Positions 1-9,305 of a stretch of 64,000 nucleotides of DNA are shown in pieces. The stretch's first letter is position 1, and every line of letters begins with the position of its first letter. Under the pieces are notes generated by a model. The model was not told the DNA's origin. It saw only the letters and a program-made list of their open reading frames with translations, and did not search any database. Source of the stretch: JAEYZM01 sp943372195 (lineage in GTDB: Bacteria > Bacteroidota > Bacteroidia > Sphingobacteriales > Sphingobacteriaceae); contig CALRXS010000002.1 in the NCBI GenBank assembly GCA_943372195.1, positions 124,001 to 188,000 of the forward strand, given 5' to 3'. A program made the position numbers and the translations under genes.

Positions 1-1
1 T

Positions 2-811
2 CTTATAGATCCGCTGATCTCTGGCAATAAATGGCGTAAGCTAAAATATACCCTCATCGATGCACGAGAAAAAAATAAAAATACCCTCGTCAGTTTTGGT
101 GGTGCTTACTCGAATCACTTGATTGCATTGGCTGCAGCGGCGGCTCGATTTAATTTTAAATCGGTCGGATTCGTGCGTTCTGATGAAGGCATACCCAATA
201 ATATTTGCATGAGTTTATGCCAATCAATGGGCATGAAAATTATTACAGTTAGTCGTGAAGCATACAGAGATAAACACGCAATTTTCAATGAGTATTTTTT
301 GACTTCGGATGATGCGTATTTTATAGATGAAGGCGGAATGTCAATGCTCGCTGCTCAAGGTATGCAAGAAAGTATGCATGAACATGATGAAGTATTTACA
401 GACATCTATTTAGCATCAGGTACCGGATGTTCTACTGCTGGTGTTTTAAATTATGTGAATGAAAAAAAATTAAATACTAAAGTTCATACTGTTATTGTTC
501 ATAAAGGTATTGAAGAAGTACTTGCAAACATTCAAGAATTCAGTAATGATATTTCTGCATTAGCAATTCATGATACCAATGAATTGGGGCGATATGCAAA
601 ACATACTCCAGAACTTCTCCAATTCATCATCGATTTTCAAAAAAACACAGGCGTCTTAATCGATCCCATTTATACAGGTAAAGCCTTGTTTATTTTGTAC
701 AAAAATTTACAATCATTGTCTGAGAATTGTAAAATTCTCTTCATCCATACCGGTGGTATTTGGGGCAATGTCGGAAAAATTGATGCTTTCAATTCTCTTT
801 TTTCTAAATAA
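2..811 (+). CDS. PLP-dependent deaminase / D-cysteine desulfhydrase family, 5' truncated
   Basis: This is the 3' part of a pyridoxal-phosphate enzyme of the 1-aminocyclopropane-1-carboxylate deaminase / D-cysteine desulfhydrase family. The reading frame is open from base 2, so the gene begins outside the window. The first visible residues include SGNKWRKL, the family's PLP-lysine segment, followed by FGGAYSNHL, which matches the substrate/cofactor loop GGxxSNH. Near the end, FIHTGGIWG matches the phosphate-binding glycine turn HTGG. About 270 residues are visible against roughly 300-340 for the family, so only a short N-terminal piece is missing. The likely reaction is deamination or desulfhydration of a small D-amino acid in the cytoplasm; which substrate cannot be told from sequence. 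The TTG at 119 is an internal codon, not the start. Confidence 0.85.
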   Translation, partial: LIDPLISGNKWRKLKYTLIDAREKNKNTLVSFGGAYSNHLIALAAAAARFNFKSVGFVRSDEGIPNNICMSLCQSMGMKIITVSREAYRDKHAIFNEYFLTSDDAYFIDEGGMSMLAAQGMQESMHEHDEVFTDIYLASGTGCSTAGVLNYVNEKKLNTKVHTVIVHKGIEEVLANIQEFSNDISALAIHDTNELGRYAKHTPELLQFIIDFQKNTGVLIDPIYTGKALFILYKNLQSLSENCKILFIHTGGIWGNVGKIDAFNSLFSK

Positions 812-914
812 AATTAGCTTATCAGAACTTATTTCTTAAGTTCCTATACTAATAAGAATATTCGTCCGGGTTAATAAAAAAGCCATTTTTGAACTGCAAA
901 CGGCATTTTTTTAC

Positions 915-922
915 TATCTTTG
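915..922 (+). promoter_or_regulatory. Bacteroidota-type -7 box of lat
   Basis: TATCTTTG fits the Bacteroidota -7 consensus TAnnTTTG and lies 16 bases before the lat ATG at 939. Transcription would start around 929, leaving a very short leader. No convincing -33 TTTG at ideal spacing is seen, though TTTTTGAA occurs at about 885. Confidence 0.55.
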
Positions 923-938
923 TGCAAACATTAAGCTC

Positions 939-2270
939 ATGTACAAAGTAAGTATCTCCCCCAACCAAGTTCAAGAAACCTTAAGTAAGCACATCTTAGC
1001 TGATGGCTACGACATGGTGTTCGATATGGAAAAAAGCGAAGGCGTATGGATTTATGATGCCAAAAACAATCGTAAATTATTAGACTTCTTCACTTGTTTC
1101 GCATCAGTGCCATTGGGTTACAACCATCCGAAGATGGTGAACGACGAAGAATTTAAGAAGAACTTAATGTTAGCTGCATTAACGAATCCTTCAAACTCTG
1201 ATATATACACTTCACAATACGCACAATTCGTAGAGACATTTTCAAGAGTTGGTATTCCTGAATATTTACCACATGCTTTCTTTATTGCAGGCGGATCGTT
1301 GGCGATTGAGAATGCGTTAAAAGTGGCGATGGACTGGAAAGTGCAGAAGAATTTTAAGAAGGGTTATACGGAAGAAAAAGGATTTCAAATTTTACACTTC
1401 GAACAAGCATTTCATGGTCGTTCGGGATATACATTGAGTTTGACGAATACATTGCCTGATAAGACTAAGTGGTTCGCGAAATTCGATTGGCCTAGAGTTT
1501 CAAATCCGAAGATCAAATTCCCTTACTCTGATGATTCATATGAAGATCTATTAAGAAGAGAAGAATTATCGATCAATCAAATCAAAACTGCATTCAAAAA
1601 TAACCCTGATGATATTTGCGCAATCATCATTGAGCCTATACAATCAGAGGGTGGCGATAATCATTTCCGTATAGAGTTCTTAGAACAATTGAGAACAATT
1701 TGTGATGAGAATGATGCGATGTTAATATATGATGAGGTACAAAGTGGTGTCGGATTAACAGGTAAATTCTGGGCGCACGAGCATTTCGGTGAGAAAGCTA
1801 GACCAGATATTCTTGCTTTCGGTAAGAAGATGCAAGTATGCGGAATTTTAGCGGGCAGAAAAGTAGATGAAATTGAAACGAATGTGTTCAATGTATCATC
1901 GAGAATCAATTCTACATGGGGTGGTAATTTAGTAGACATGGTAAGATCTTCAAGAATTATGGAGATTGTAGAAGAAGATAATTTATTAGATAATGCAGAA
2001 AAAGTAGGTAACTATTTATACGATAAAATCTTAGAAATTTCTAAAAGAAATCCGAAGATCTCTAACGTTCGCGGCCGCGGATTGATGATTGCATTCGATT
2101 TCCCTTCAAAAGAAATGCGCGATAAGTTCGTGAGCAAAGGCATGGAGCATAATGTGATGTTCTTGGGTTGCGGACATAATACTATTCGTTTCAGACCAGC
2201 ATTGATCTTAGAAAAAGCTCATGTTGATATGGGTATGGAAGTATTAGAGAAAATTGTTAAAGAACTGTAA
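939..2270 (+). CDS. lat: L-lysine 6-aminotransferase
   Basis: This is a class III PLP aminotransferase of the lysine epsilon-aminotransferase type. It transfers the 6-amino group of L-lysine to 2-oxoglutarate, giving aminoadipate semialdehyde (piperideine carboxylate) and glutamate in the cytoplasm. The 443-residue length is full for the family. The N-terminus with LSKHILADGYDMVFDME and FTCFASVPLGYNHPKM is characteristic of this subgroup rather than ornithine or acetylornithine transaminases. IYDEVQSGVGLTGKFWAHE carries the conserved cofactor Asp, and LAFGKKMQVCG (about residue 296) carries the PLP lysine. A -7 box stands just upstream. The next gene, a 3-hydroxyacyl-CoA dehydrogenase, follows after 25 bases and may be cotranscribed, although the two reactions are not obviously consecutive. 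Confidence 0.9.
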   Translation: MYKVSISPNQVQETLSKHILADGYDMVFDMEKSEGVWIYDAKNNRKLLDFFTCFASVPLGYNHPKMVNDEEFKKNLMLAALTNPSNSDIYTSQYAQFVETFSRVGIPEYLPHAFFIAGGSLAIENALKVAMDWKVQKNFKKGYTEEKGFQILHFEQAFHGRSGYTLSLTNTLPDKTKWFAKFDWPRVSNPKIKFPYSDDSYEDLLRREELSINQIKTAFKNNPDDICAIIIEPIQSEGGDNHFRIEFLEQLRTICDENDAMLIYDEVQSGVGLTGKFWAHEHFGEKARPDILAFGKKMQVCGILAGRKVDEIETNVFNVSSRINSTWGGNLVDMVRSSRIMEIVEEDNLLDNAEKVGNYLYDKILEISKRNPKISNVRGRGLMIAFDFPSKEMRDKFVSKGMEHNVMFLGCGHNTIRFRPALILEKAHVDMGMEVLEKIVKEL

Positions 2271-2295
2271 ATTTGCGCCAAGCAAAATTTAAAAA

Positions 2296-3186
2296 ATGAA
2301 GAATATATCAGTAATAGGTTCAGGTACTATGGGTAATGGTATTGCGCATGTATTTGCTCAATATGGTTATCAAGTAAGTTTAATAGATGTGAATGCCGAT
2401 GCTTTGAAAAGAGCGATCGAAACCATCACGAAAAATTTAGATCGTATGGTTGCTAAAGGTACCATCACTGAAGAGTTGAAAGCCTCAACCCTATCGAACT
2501 TAACTACTTTTACCGATTTACAAGAAGGGGTAAAAAATGCAGAACTAGTTGTTGAAGCTGCTACTGAAAACCCGACTATCAAAAAGAAAATCTTCGCTGA
2601 CTTAGGTCAATTTACTCCAGCGAATGCCATATTAGCTACCAACACTTCATCAATCTCTATCACTGAAATTGGTGTGGCTTCTGGTAGAGCAAACAAGGTA
2701 ATCGGAATGCATTTTATGAATCCGGTGCCTGTTATGAAATTAGTAGAAATCATCAGAGGTTACCAAACTGAAGATGAAGTTTGTAATATCATCGTTGACT
2801 TATCTAAGAAAATTGATAAGGTTCCGACTTTAGTTAACGACTACCCTGGTTTCATCGCGAACCGTATTTTAATGCCAATGATCAACGAAGCAATTTACTC
2901 TCTTTACGAAGGTGTTGCTGGCGTTGAAGAAATAGATACTGTAATGAAATTAGGTATGGCTCACCCAATGGGACCATTGCAATTAGCAGATTTCATCGGA
3001 CTCGACGTTTGTCTTGCTATTCTAAATGTATTACACGACGGCTTCGGAAACCCGAAATACGCACCGTGCCCATTACTAGTGAAAATGGTTACTGCAGGCG
3101 AACTTGGTGTGAAGACGAAGAGTGGTTTCTATAATTACTCGCAGGGGACTAAGGAGTTGGTGGTTTCTAGTTTCTTTAAGAAATAA
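2296..3186 (+). CDS. hbd: 3-hydroxybutyryl-CoA dehydrogenase
   Basis: This is an NAD-dependent 3-hydroxyacyl-CoA dehydrogenase of the short, single-function type (296 residues; family about 280-300). It interconverts 3-hydroxybutyryl-CoA and acetoacetyl-CoA. The Rossmann motif GSGTMGNGIAHVFAQYGY is at residues 8-25. ATNTSSISIT and GMHFMNPVPVMKLVEII (catalytic His at about 139) are the standard active-site segments, and DYPGFIANRILMPMINEA begins the C-terminal dimerisation domain. It lies 25 bases after lat on the same strand. Its TAA stop is followed two bases later by a heptamer array that forms a hairpin with a mirrored array, probably the shared terminator with the convergent FG-GAP gene. 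Confidence 0.92.
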   Translation: MKNISVIGSGTMGNGIAHVFAQYGYQVSLIDVNADALKRAIETITKNLDRMVAKGTITEELKASTLSNLTTFTDLQEGVKNAELVVEAATENPTIKKKIFADLGQFTPANAILATNTSSISITEIGVASGRANKVIGMHFMNPVPVMKLVEIIRGYQTEDEVCNIIVDLSKKIDKVPTLVNDYPGFIANRILMPMINEAIYSLYEGVAGVEEIDTVMKLGMAHPMGPLQLADFIGLDVCLAILNVLHDGFGNPKYAPCPLLVKMVTAGELGVKTKSGFYNYSQGTKELVVSSFFKK

Positions 3187-3257
3187 TGTAGAATGTAGAA
3201 TGTAGGATGTAAAATGATTGTACATCCTACATTCTACATCCTACATCCTACATCATT
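3187..3257. repeat. Inverted heptamer arrays between convergent genes
   Basis: Tandem heptamers TAGAATG, TAGAATG, TAGGATG, TAAAATG (3189-3216) are followed after six bases by their mirror, CATCCTA, CATTCTA, CATCCTA, CATCCTA (3223-3250). The two arms can form a hairpin of about 28 imperfect base pairs. Each array starts two bases after the stop codon of the gene it follows (hbd on plus, FG-GAP protein on minus). Role as a bidirectional terminator is inferred. Confidence 0.8.
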
Positions 3258-4941
3258 TAATCACTCTCACCAACAGCACCTCATTATCACCCGGTGCTTC
3301 ATCAAATAAGTCGTTACTAATTTTCACATTAAGCTTCATGCTTGTGTTTATCAGTGTTGCGTCGAGGGGTAGTAATAAGTTTAGGGTGATGATGCCTGAT
3401 TCGTTGGAGGCTAATTTTTTGAATTTCCAGACGATAGATTGTTCATCAGTTTTGGCTGCAGGCGGATAAGCGTATTGTAATTTCATGGTATTGTTAAAAC
3501 TCAATTCGATATTCGCTGAGTTCGATACAGCCGATTTATTCTTATAAAATATTGTGATACTATTGACCTCTGCTACTCTAAAAGTATCGGCTACTATTGA
3601 TACTTCTAAATCATTCATTGACGGCTCCAAAGCATTGTAAACATTATCTTCTATGACTTCTTTTATTTCTGCGGATGCTTGCAATAAATGTCTTTTATTG
3701 CTAACCAAATTAAAGAAGTACTGTACAGTACCATCGGGCCAAATGACTTTTATGGAGTCTGTGATTTCTTGATTCAATAATCCGAAGTGTAAATCATACG
3801 AATTCTTCTGATGCATGCCTGCAGAACTATTCAATTCTCTGAATAGCCAATGATTATTATGCTTCACATAGACCTTCGCTCCCACTGAATAATAATTCGC
3901 CTTGGTAAATCTTAATTTTAAGTGCAAGAAATTATTCTTCGTATCGAAATTATTTTTAAGAAATACCTTTCTGTTTTGCTCTTTGCAATGTACCAATACA
4001 TCGAGTTTACCATCGTTATTAATATCATTGACTTCTATGTTTTCGATGATGCCGAAATTGAAATCATCGAGGTAACGCATGGGATCAAATTTTAATTGCT
4101 GATCGTTTCTGAAATAATGCAATCCGGCTTTAACCGTAGCAATTACAAGGTCTTCGTCACCATCATTATCAAAATCTGCTGCTCTCGCTGCAATAGCATC
4201 GAGCTTGTTTAATGATAAATTAGTGATCGTTTTTTCGAATTGTAAGTTCCCTTTATTAATAAACAATTCAGGCTCTGATCCGAAGTTAATTAACAATACA
4301 TCAGGTAATAAATCTTTATTAAAATCTGTTACTAAAAAAGATCTTGTATTAGAGAGTGCTGTTCTAAAAACATCTTTCTCATACTTGCTGAAATTGCCCT
4401 TGCCATCGTTCAAAAATATGCGAGTCGATTTTCGAGTTTTTTCTGGATTCCATAATTCTGTATCGGTAATAATTAAATCAGCATCATGATCTAAATCTAT
4501 ATCTGTGAATGCAGCATAGAAGGCATTATTCTCTGCTTGCAAAGCTATATTCGTATAATCTTTTTTGAATACTCCCTTACTCTCTTGTCGGTACAATAAA
4601 TTTTTTTGTCCGAATATAGAATAAACAAACACATCTAAATCTCCATCAGCATCTATGTCTGAAAGGCAGTATCCATTAGCGTTTCCGCCTTCTTTGCTCA
4701 ATATTTGTTCTGAAATTTTAAAGCCTGCATCATCCTTGAAAAACAATTCATTGTTCTTGTTATAGATCGAAACATTTAAGAAATCTAAATCGAAATCTTG
4801 ATCAGCATCGAACCATTTGCTGTTCGCATTTAGTTGATTGAAGCTGCTATGATTAAAATACGAAGACTCTGTAAAGACTTGTGCTTTTACAAATTGTAAT
4901 GAGAATAAAAGAAATATGCTGAATAAATACTTTCTGCTCAT
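3253..4941 (-). CDS. Secreted FG-GAP/VCBS repeat protein with ASPIC/UnbV domain
   Basis: A predicted exported protein of 562 residues. An N-terminal signal peptide (hydrophobic FSIFLLFSLQFVKA, cleavage near residue 21) is followed by repeated Asp-rich calcium-binding loops of the FG-GAP/VCBS type: DADGDLDVF, DLDHDADLI, DFNKDLLPDV, DFDNDGDEDLV and DINNDGKLDVL. These suggest a beta-propeller. Downstream, LHFGLLNQ and VIWPDGTVQYF match the ASPIC/UnbV domain that often follows FG-GAP repeats. The last 130 residues look like a beta-sandwich of the CARDB sort. Such proteins are extracellular or surface bound in Bacteroidota; the ligand is unknown. The typical type 9 secretion C-terminal tail is not evident. 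It reads convergently to hbd; argS starts its own frame 11 bases upstream on the same strand. Confidence 0.82.
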   Translation of the reverse strand: MSRKYLFSIFLLFSLQFVKAQVFTESSYFNHSSFNQLNANSKWFDADQDFDLDFLNVSIYNKNNELFFKDDAGFKISEQILSKEGGNANGYCLSDIDADGDLDVFVYSIFGQKNLLYRQESKGVFKKDYTNIALQAENNAFYAAFTDIDLDHDADLIITDTELWNPEKTRKSTRIFLNDGKGNFSKYEKDVFRTALSNTRSFLVTDFNKDLLPDVLLINFGSEPELFINKGNLQFEKTITNLSLNKLDAIAARAADFDNDGDEDLVIATVKAGLHYFRNDQQLKFDPMRYLDDFNFGIIENIEVNDINNDGKLDVLVHCKEQNRKVFLKNNFDTKNNFLHLKLRFTKANYYSVGAKVYVKHNNHWLFRELNSSAGMHQKNSYDLHFGLLNQEITDSIKVIWPDGTVQYFFNLVSNKRHLLQASAEIKEVIEDNVYNALEPSMNDLEVSIVADTFRVAEVNSITIFYKNKSAVSNSANIELSFNNTMKLQYAYPPAAKTDEQSIVWKFKKLASNESGIITLNLLLPLDATLINTSMKLNVKISNDLFDEAPGDNEVLLVRVIK

Positions 4942-4951
4942 TCAATCTATA

Positions 4952-6727
4952 TTACATTCTTTCTGGTACCTCTATTCCTAATAATGACATGCCGTGTTTC
5001 AATACCACTGAAATCTGATATGATAAGGCTAATCTGAATTTCTGTAATTCTAGATCTTCTAATTTCAAGATCGGCATATCGTGATAAAATTTATTAAACA
5101 CTTTCGCTAAATCGTATAAGTAATTCGCCATGGCTGCTGGTGAATATTCACGCGCTGCATCTTCTATTACTTGCGGATATTTCAATAAAGTAACGATACA
5201 CTCTTTCTCGATTTCATTAATAGAATCGATGCTTACAGAGGTATTCTTATTGAATTCAGTCTTTCTAAAAATCGATTGAATACGTGCGTAAGAGTATTGA
5301 ATGAACGGACCAGTATGGCCTTGTAGATCGATAGATTCTTTCGGATTAAACAACAAACGCTTACGAGGATCTACTTTCAATAAGTAGTATTTCAAAGCGC
5401 CCATGCCTATGGTCTTGAATAATTTTTCTTTTTCTTCTTCAGTAAAATCAGCCACCTTGCCTAACTCTTCTGATTGTTCGCGAGCATCGGCAATCATCTC
5501 TGCCATTAAATCATCGGCATCAACAACAGTTCCTTCACGCGATTTCATTTTACCACTTGGCAAGTCCACCATACCGTATGATAAGTGGTACAAGCCTTTC
5601 GCCCAATCTTTGCCTAATTTATCTAAGATCAAGAACAATACTTTGAAATGATATTCTTGTTCATTGCCCACCACATAAATTGATCGCTGCATTTGGAAAT
5701 CTTCGTATTTCATTTGAGCTGTTCCCAAATCTTGTGTGATGTACACCGAAGTACCATCACCACGCAATACTAATTTTTGATCGAGTCCGTCCTCAGTCAA
5801 ATCAATCCACACCGAGCCATCTTCTTTCTTAAAGAACACACCCTTTGCCAAACCCTCGTCAATAATATCTTTTCCTAAATTATATGTATTCGACTCGTAG
5901 TAAAACTTATCGAAGGTCACTCCTAAATTTTTATAGGTAACATCGAAGCCTGCATACACCCAATCGTTCATCATCTTCCAAAGATTTTGAACATGCTCAT
6001 CGTTCTGCTCCCACTTCAATAACATCTCTTGCGCTTCTTTCATTAAGCTCGATGCTTTCTTTGCATCATCCTCTGAAAGTCCTGTAGCCATTAGGCTTGC
6101 AAGCTCTGCCTTGTAGGCTTTGTCAAACTCTACATAATACTTACCTACCAAATGATCGCCTTTCATACCCGCACTTTCAGGCGTTTCGCCATTTCCGAAT
6201 TTCTCCCAAGCCAACATCGACTTGCAAATATGAATACCACGATCGTTAATCAAATTCGTCATGATCACTTCATAACCCGCAGCCTTCATGATTTGTGATA
6301 CAGAATATCCCAATAAATTATTTCGGATGTGTCCGAGGTGTAAAGGTTTATTCGTATTCGGAGATGAGTACTCTACCATCACCTTTTCATTTTTTGACGG
6401 AAGGTTCAAGAAAGTATCATCCGCAATAATATTTGTTAAAGATTTGATATAAAAATCTTGTGCAATACTCAAATTCAAAAAGCCCTTCACTGTATTAAAT
6501 GTAGAAACAATCGCCACATTATTTTGCAAATACTCCCCTATCAATCGACCCGTTTCTTCAGGCGACTTCTTCGAAAATTTCGTAAAAGGAAACACGACGA
6601 TAGTGACTTCCCCCTCGAACTCCCTACGAGTTTCCTGCAAAGTAATGTCCGATAAGGCGACACTTTCATTGAAGACTTCTTGTATGGCGAGTGTGGTGGC
6701 TTTAATTATTTCCTGCTGCAGATTCAT
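4952..6727 (-). CDS. argS: Arginine--tRNA ligase
   Basis: Class I aminoacyl-tRNA synthetase that charges tRNA-Arg with arginine. The length (591 residues) is normal. An N-terminal additional domain (about residues 1-110) precedes SPNTNKPLHLGHIRNN, which holds the HIGH signature as HLGH at about residue 130. YGMVDLPSGKMKSREGT holds the KMSKS-like loop at about residue 395. GHTGPFIQYSYARIQSI begins the anticodon-binding domain, and the C-terminus GIEVPERM is the usual ArgRS ending. It sits 10 bases upstream of the FG-GAP gene on the same strand, so readthrough is likely. Upstream is a 12-unit heptamer array in which the promoter is not obvious. Confidence 0.96.
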   Translation of the reverse strand: MNLQQEIIKATTLAIQEVFNESVALSDITLQETRREFEGEVTIVVFPFTKFSKKSPEETGRLIGEYLQNNVAIVSTFNTVKGFLNLSIAQDFYIKSLTNIIADDTFLNLPSKNEKVMVEYSSPNTNKPLHLGHIRNNLLGYSVSQIMKAAGYEVIMTNLINDRGIHICKSMLAWEKFGNGETPESAGMKGDHLVGKYYVEFDKAYKAELASLMATGLSEDDAKKASSLMKEAQEMLLKWEQNDEHVQNLWKMMNDWVYAGFDVTYKNLGVTFDKFYYESNTYNLGKDIIDEGLAKGVFFKKEDGSVWIDLTEDGLDQKLVLRGDGTSVYITQDLGTAQMKYEDFQMQRSIYVVGNEQEYHFKVLFLILDKLGKDWAKGLYHLSYGMVDLPSGKMKSREGTVVDADDLMAEMIADAREQSEELGKVADFTEEEKEKLFKTIGMGALKYYLLKVDPRKRLLFNPKESIDLQGHTGPFIQYSYARIQSIFRKTEFNKNTSVSIDSINEIEKECIVTLLKYPQVIEDAAREYSPAAMANYLYDLAKVFNKFYHDMPILKLEDLELQKFRLALSYQISVVLKHGMSLLGIEVPERM

Positions 6728-6734
6728 TTTGTTG

Positions 6735-6818
6735 TATTAGGTATTATGTACTATGTATTATGTATTATGTATTATGTATTATGTATTAGGTACTGAGTAT
6801 AGCGTACTGAGTATTGGG
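6735..6818. repeat. Twelve-unit heptanucleotide tandem array
   Basis: Twelve consecutive 7-base units, mostly TATTATG, with TATTAGG, TACTATG, TACTGAG, TATAGCG and TATTGGG variants. All twelve begin with TA and end in G. The array fills most of the space between argS (minus) and arginase (minus). It is followed at 6830-6870 by three near copies of TTTGCTAATT. Origin by slippage is likely; no function can be assigned. Confidence 0.85.
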
Positions 6819-6877
6819 AGCGTGACCCATTTGCTAATTTGCTAATTATCACATTTGCTAATTAACACAGCTGCTTA

Positions 6878-7825
6878 TTAATCGTTAATCAGCTGATTGG
6901 TTGCTCTCACCAGTATTTCAAAAGCATTCTCCGCCATAAGGTTTTCTTTGTCGAGTGTCGGATTGATCTCTACCATTTCGAAGCAGCAAACTTTAGAGCT
7001 TTGCATTAAGCGTGCTACTAAGTTACCGGCTTCTTTCTCGGTGATGCCATTGGGTACTGGTGTTCCGGTACCTTTTGATATCGAAGCATCCATACAATCA
7101 ACATCGAATGAAACGTAAATCACGTCGCAATGATCTAAAAGAGCTAATGATTCAATCGCTACTTTCTCAACTCCTTTACGGCGAATTTCGGCAGTGGTGA
7201 AATTCTTCATTCCGAATTTCTTAATCAAATAATCTTCTTGCTTTTCGGTATCGCGAACGTTGATGTAGACGAGGTCTTTCGGACTTATCTTCGGAGATAT
7301 ACCTCCCACGTTTTTCAATTGATACCAATAGTTCAAAGTTTCTTGATCGGGTTTATTCACTTTGCTTTCGATATTATCTTCAGCGAGTGAAATCGCGATC
7401 GGCATGCCGTGAATATTTCCTGAAGGTGTGGTATAAGGCGAATGCAAATCAGCATGTGCATCGATCCAGATGACTCCTAATTTCAACTTCGGATGTGCAA
7501 CTTTAATGCCCGCAATCGTGCCTGCCGCACTTGAGTGGTCACCTGAAAGTACGATTGGGAACTCTTCGTTCTTGAGAGTTCTCGCCACTTCTTCGCTCAC
7601 ACGCTCCATCATGGTCAACACACCAGAGATACGTTTTGCATGAGGGTTACCTGCCGATTCGAGTAAAAGGTGGTTCTCATTAGGTACTTCTACCGATTTA
7701 TATTGTTTGAAATAGCGGCTACCGAAGTCTAATGCTGCAATTTTCACCGCATCAACACCCATGCTAGCACCACGAGTACCTGCACCTATTTCTGACTTAA
7801 CCTCTATTATTTTTAGATTTCTCAT
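6878..7825 (-). CDS. rocF: Arginase
   Basis: Ureohydrolase-fold enzyme, 315 residues, predicted to hydrolyse arginine to ornithine and urea with a binuclear manganese centre. Metal ligands are visible in SGDHSSAAGT (about residue 95), WIDAHADLHS (about 121-129) and VSFDVDCMDAS (about 238-248). The segment TTPSGNIHGMP resembles the arginase substrate loop (T-S-G-N-x-H-G) more than that of agmatinase. The N-terminal EIGAGTRGASMGVDAVKIAAL is typical of the Bacteroidota arginase group. It is divergent from an arginine decarboxylase gene 94 bases away, so an agmatinase-like role cannot be excluded from context alone. The start ATG lies close to the shared intergenic promoter region. Confidence 0.85.
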   Translation of the reverse strand: MRNLKIIEVKSEIGAGTRGASMGVDAVKIAALDFGSRYFKQYKSVEVPNENHLLLESAGNPHAKRISGVLTMMERVSEEVARTLKNEEFPIVLSGDHSSAAGTIAGIKVAHPKLKLGVIWIDAHADLHSPYTTPSGNIHGMPIAISLAEDNIESKVNKPDQETLNYWYQLKNVGGISPKISPKDLVYINVRDTEKQEDYLIKKFGMKNFTTAEIRRKGVEKVAIESLALLDHCDVIYVSFDVDCMDASISKGTGTPVPNGITEKEAGNLVARLMQSSKVCCFEMVEINPTLDKENLMAENAFEILVRATNQLIND

Positions 7826-7896
7826 AAGTATTTACGTCCCGCAAAATAAAAATTTCAAAACTTTTAGAAGAATATCATTTCTATTAATAAATAAAA

Positions 7897-7904
7897 TATC
7901 TTTG
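7897..7904 (+). promoter_or_regulatory. -7 box of arginine decarboxylase gene
   Basis: TATCTTTG matches the Bacteroidota -7 consensus TAnnTTTG and lies 16 bases before the ATG at 7920, the same geometry as at lat. Expected leader is about ten bases. Confidence 0.55.
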
Positions 7905-7919
7905 CGAAAAAGATAATAG

Positions 7920-9305
7920 ATGCAAAGTTACAAGGAATTTCTAGATTTAAGCGTCGGATTCCCTCAAGAAGGATTTGAGGTGATAGATGATGAATTATAT
8001 TTTCATGACTTAAACCTAATGGAAATGATCGAAACCTACGGTACTCCCCTACGTTTCACTTATTTACCCATTGTATCTAAGAAAATTCAACAGGCCAAAA
8101 TCTGGTTCCAAAGAGCGATCGTTAATAATAACTATCGCGGCACTTACAAGTATTGCTACTGTACAAAGAGCTCTCACTTCCGCCATATCTTAGAAGAAGC
8201 TTTGAAGAATGATATTCACTTAGAAACATCTTCGGCCTTCGACATGCCTATTATCGATCACTTAGAGAAAAAAGGATTGTTAAACAAAGACATTACGGTA
8301 ATATGTAATGGCTACAAGAAAGATACGTATAAGCAATACATCGTTGACATGTTGCACGATGGCTTCACGAATATCATCCCGGTTCTCGACAATAAAGAAG
8401 AGTTTTATTTCTACGATGATGAGTTAGATGTTGAATGTAATTTAGGTATTCGCATCGCTTCAGAAGAGCAACCCGACTCACAATTTTATACAAGTCGCTT
8501 AGGTGTTCGTATCGAAGACATCATTGATTTCTATCACCAAAGAATAGAACCTAATCCGAATTTCAAAGTAAAATTATTACACTTCTTCATCAATTCAGGC
8601 ATCAGTGATACCCCGTATTACTGGAACGAATTAGAGAAATACGTTACCCTATACTGCAAATTCAAAAAGATAAATCCAGATTTATCGATGCTCGACATCG
8701 GTGGTGGTATGCCATTCAAAAATTCATTGACCTTCGACTTCGATTACGAATACATGGTGAATGAAATTGTGAAGCGTATCAAAGATATCTGCGCTGAGCA
8801 CGAGGTAATCGAACCAGATATCATCACTGAATTTGGTAAGTACACGGTTTCAGATGCATCAGGTATTTTGTATAAGGTATTGGGGCGTAAGCAACAAAAC
8901 GATCGTGAAAAATGGTTAATGCTAGATGGTAGTTTTATTACTAACCTTCCGGATGTTTGGGCGATGAATCAGCGTTATATTTTGATGCCGATCAACAACT
9001 GGGATTCTGAATACGAGCGTGTGAACTTAGGCGGTATTACTTGCGACGGACAAGATTATTATAATCAAGAGGCACATATGAACAACGTTTTCATGCCGAA
9101 AACACGTAAGGTTCAATACCTCGGATTTTTCCATACAGGAGCATATCAAGAAGTACTTTCTGGCTACGGCGGAGTGCATCATTGCTTGTTGCCACACCCG
9201 AAACATATACTTATTCGCAAGAATAGAGATGAGACGTTTAATTACGAAGTGTTCGGGGAAGAACAGAACTCGAAGCAGGTGCTGAAGCTGCTGGGGTATA
9301 ATTAG
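7920..9305 (+). CDS. speA: Biosynthetic arginine decarboxylase (short Bacteroidota type)
   Basis: Fold type III PLP decarboxylase (461 residues) that converts arginine to agmatine and CO2, the first step of polyamine synthesis from arginine. Residues 75-90 (KYCYCTKSSHFRHI) contain the PLP lysine. MLDIGGGMPFKNS is the glycine-rich phosphate-binding turn, and ITEFGKYTVSDASG corresponds to the EPGR-type loop. Near the C-terminus, GAYQEVLSGYGGVHHCLLPHP resembles the family's cofactor-stacking region (F/Y-Q). It is shorter than the roughly 630-residue proteobacterial SpeA but fits the form known in Bacteroidota. Related diaminopimelate or carboxynorspermidine decarboxylases are the alternatives. 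It is divergent from arginase, so the region partitions arginine between agmatine and ornithine. Confidence 0.82.
   Translation: MQSYKEFLDLSVGFPQEGFEVIDDELYFHDLNLMEMIETYGTPLRFTYLPIVSKKIQQAKIWFQRAIVNNNYRGTYKYCYCTKSSHFRHILEEALKNDIHLETSSAFDMPIIDHLEKKGLLNKDITVICNGYKKDTYKQYIVDMLHDGFTNIIPVLDNKEEFYFYDDELDVECNLGIRIASEEQPDSQFYTSRLGVRIEDIIDFYHQRIEPNPNFKVKLLHFFINSGISDTPYYWNELEKYVTLYCKFKKINPDLSMLDIGGGMPFKNSLTFDFDYEYMVNEIVKRIKDICAEHEVIEPDIITEFGKYTVSDASGILYKVLGRKQQNDREKWLMLDGSFITNLPDVWAMNQRYILMPINNWDSEYERVNLGGITCDGQDYYNQEAHMNNVFMPKTRKVQYLGFFHTGAYQEVLSGYGGVHHCLLPHPKHILIRKNRDETFNYEVFGEEQNSKQVLKLLGYN

Noticed and set aside
1661..1939. Open frames antisense to lat, hbd, argS, gltA, recQ and others
   Set aside because: They lie inside strongly recognisable genes, show no motifs and have low-complexity Ser/Leu-rich products typical of reverse-strand shadows.
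3218..3469. Plus-strand frame starting in the heptamer hairpin
   Set aside because: It begins with repeat-encoded residues and then runs antisense to the 3' end of the FG-GAP gene.
6735..6818. Possible CRISPR-like array
   Set aside because: Units are 7 bases with no spacers; this is a simple tandem array, and no cas gene is nearby.
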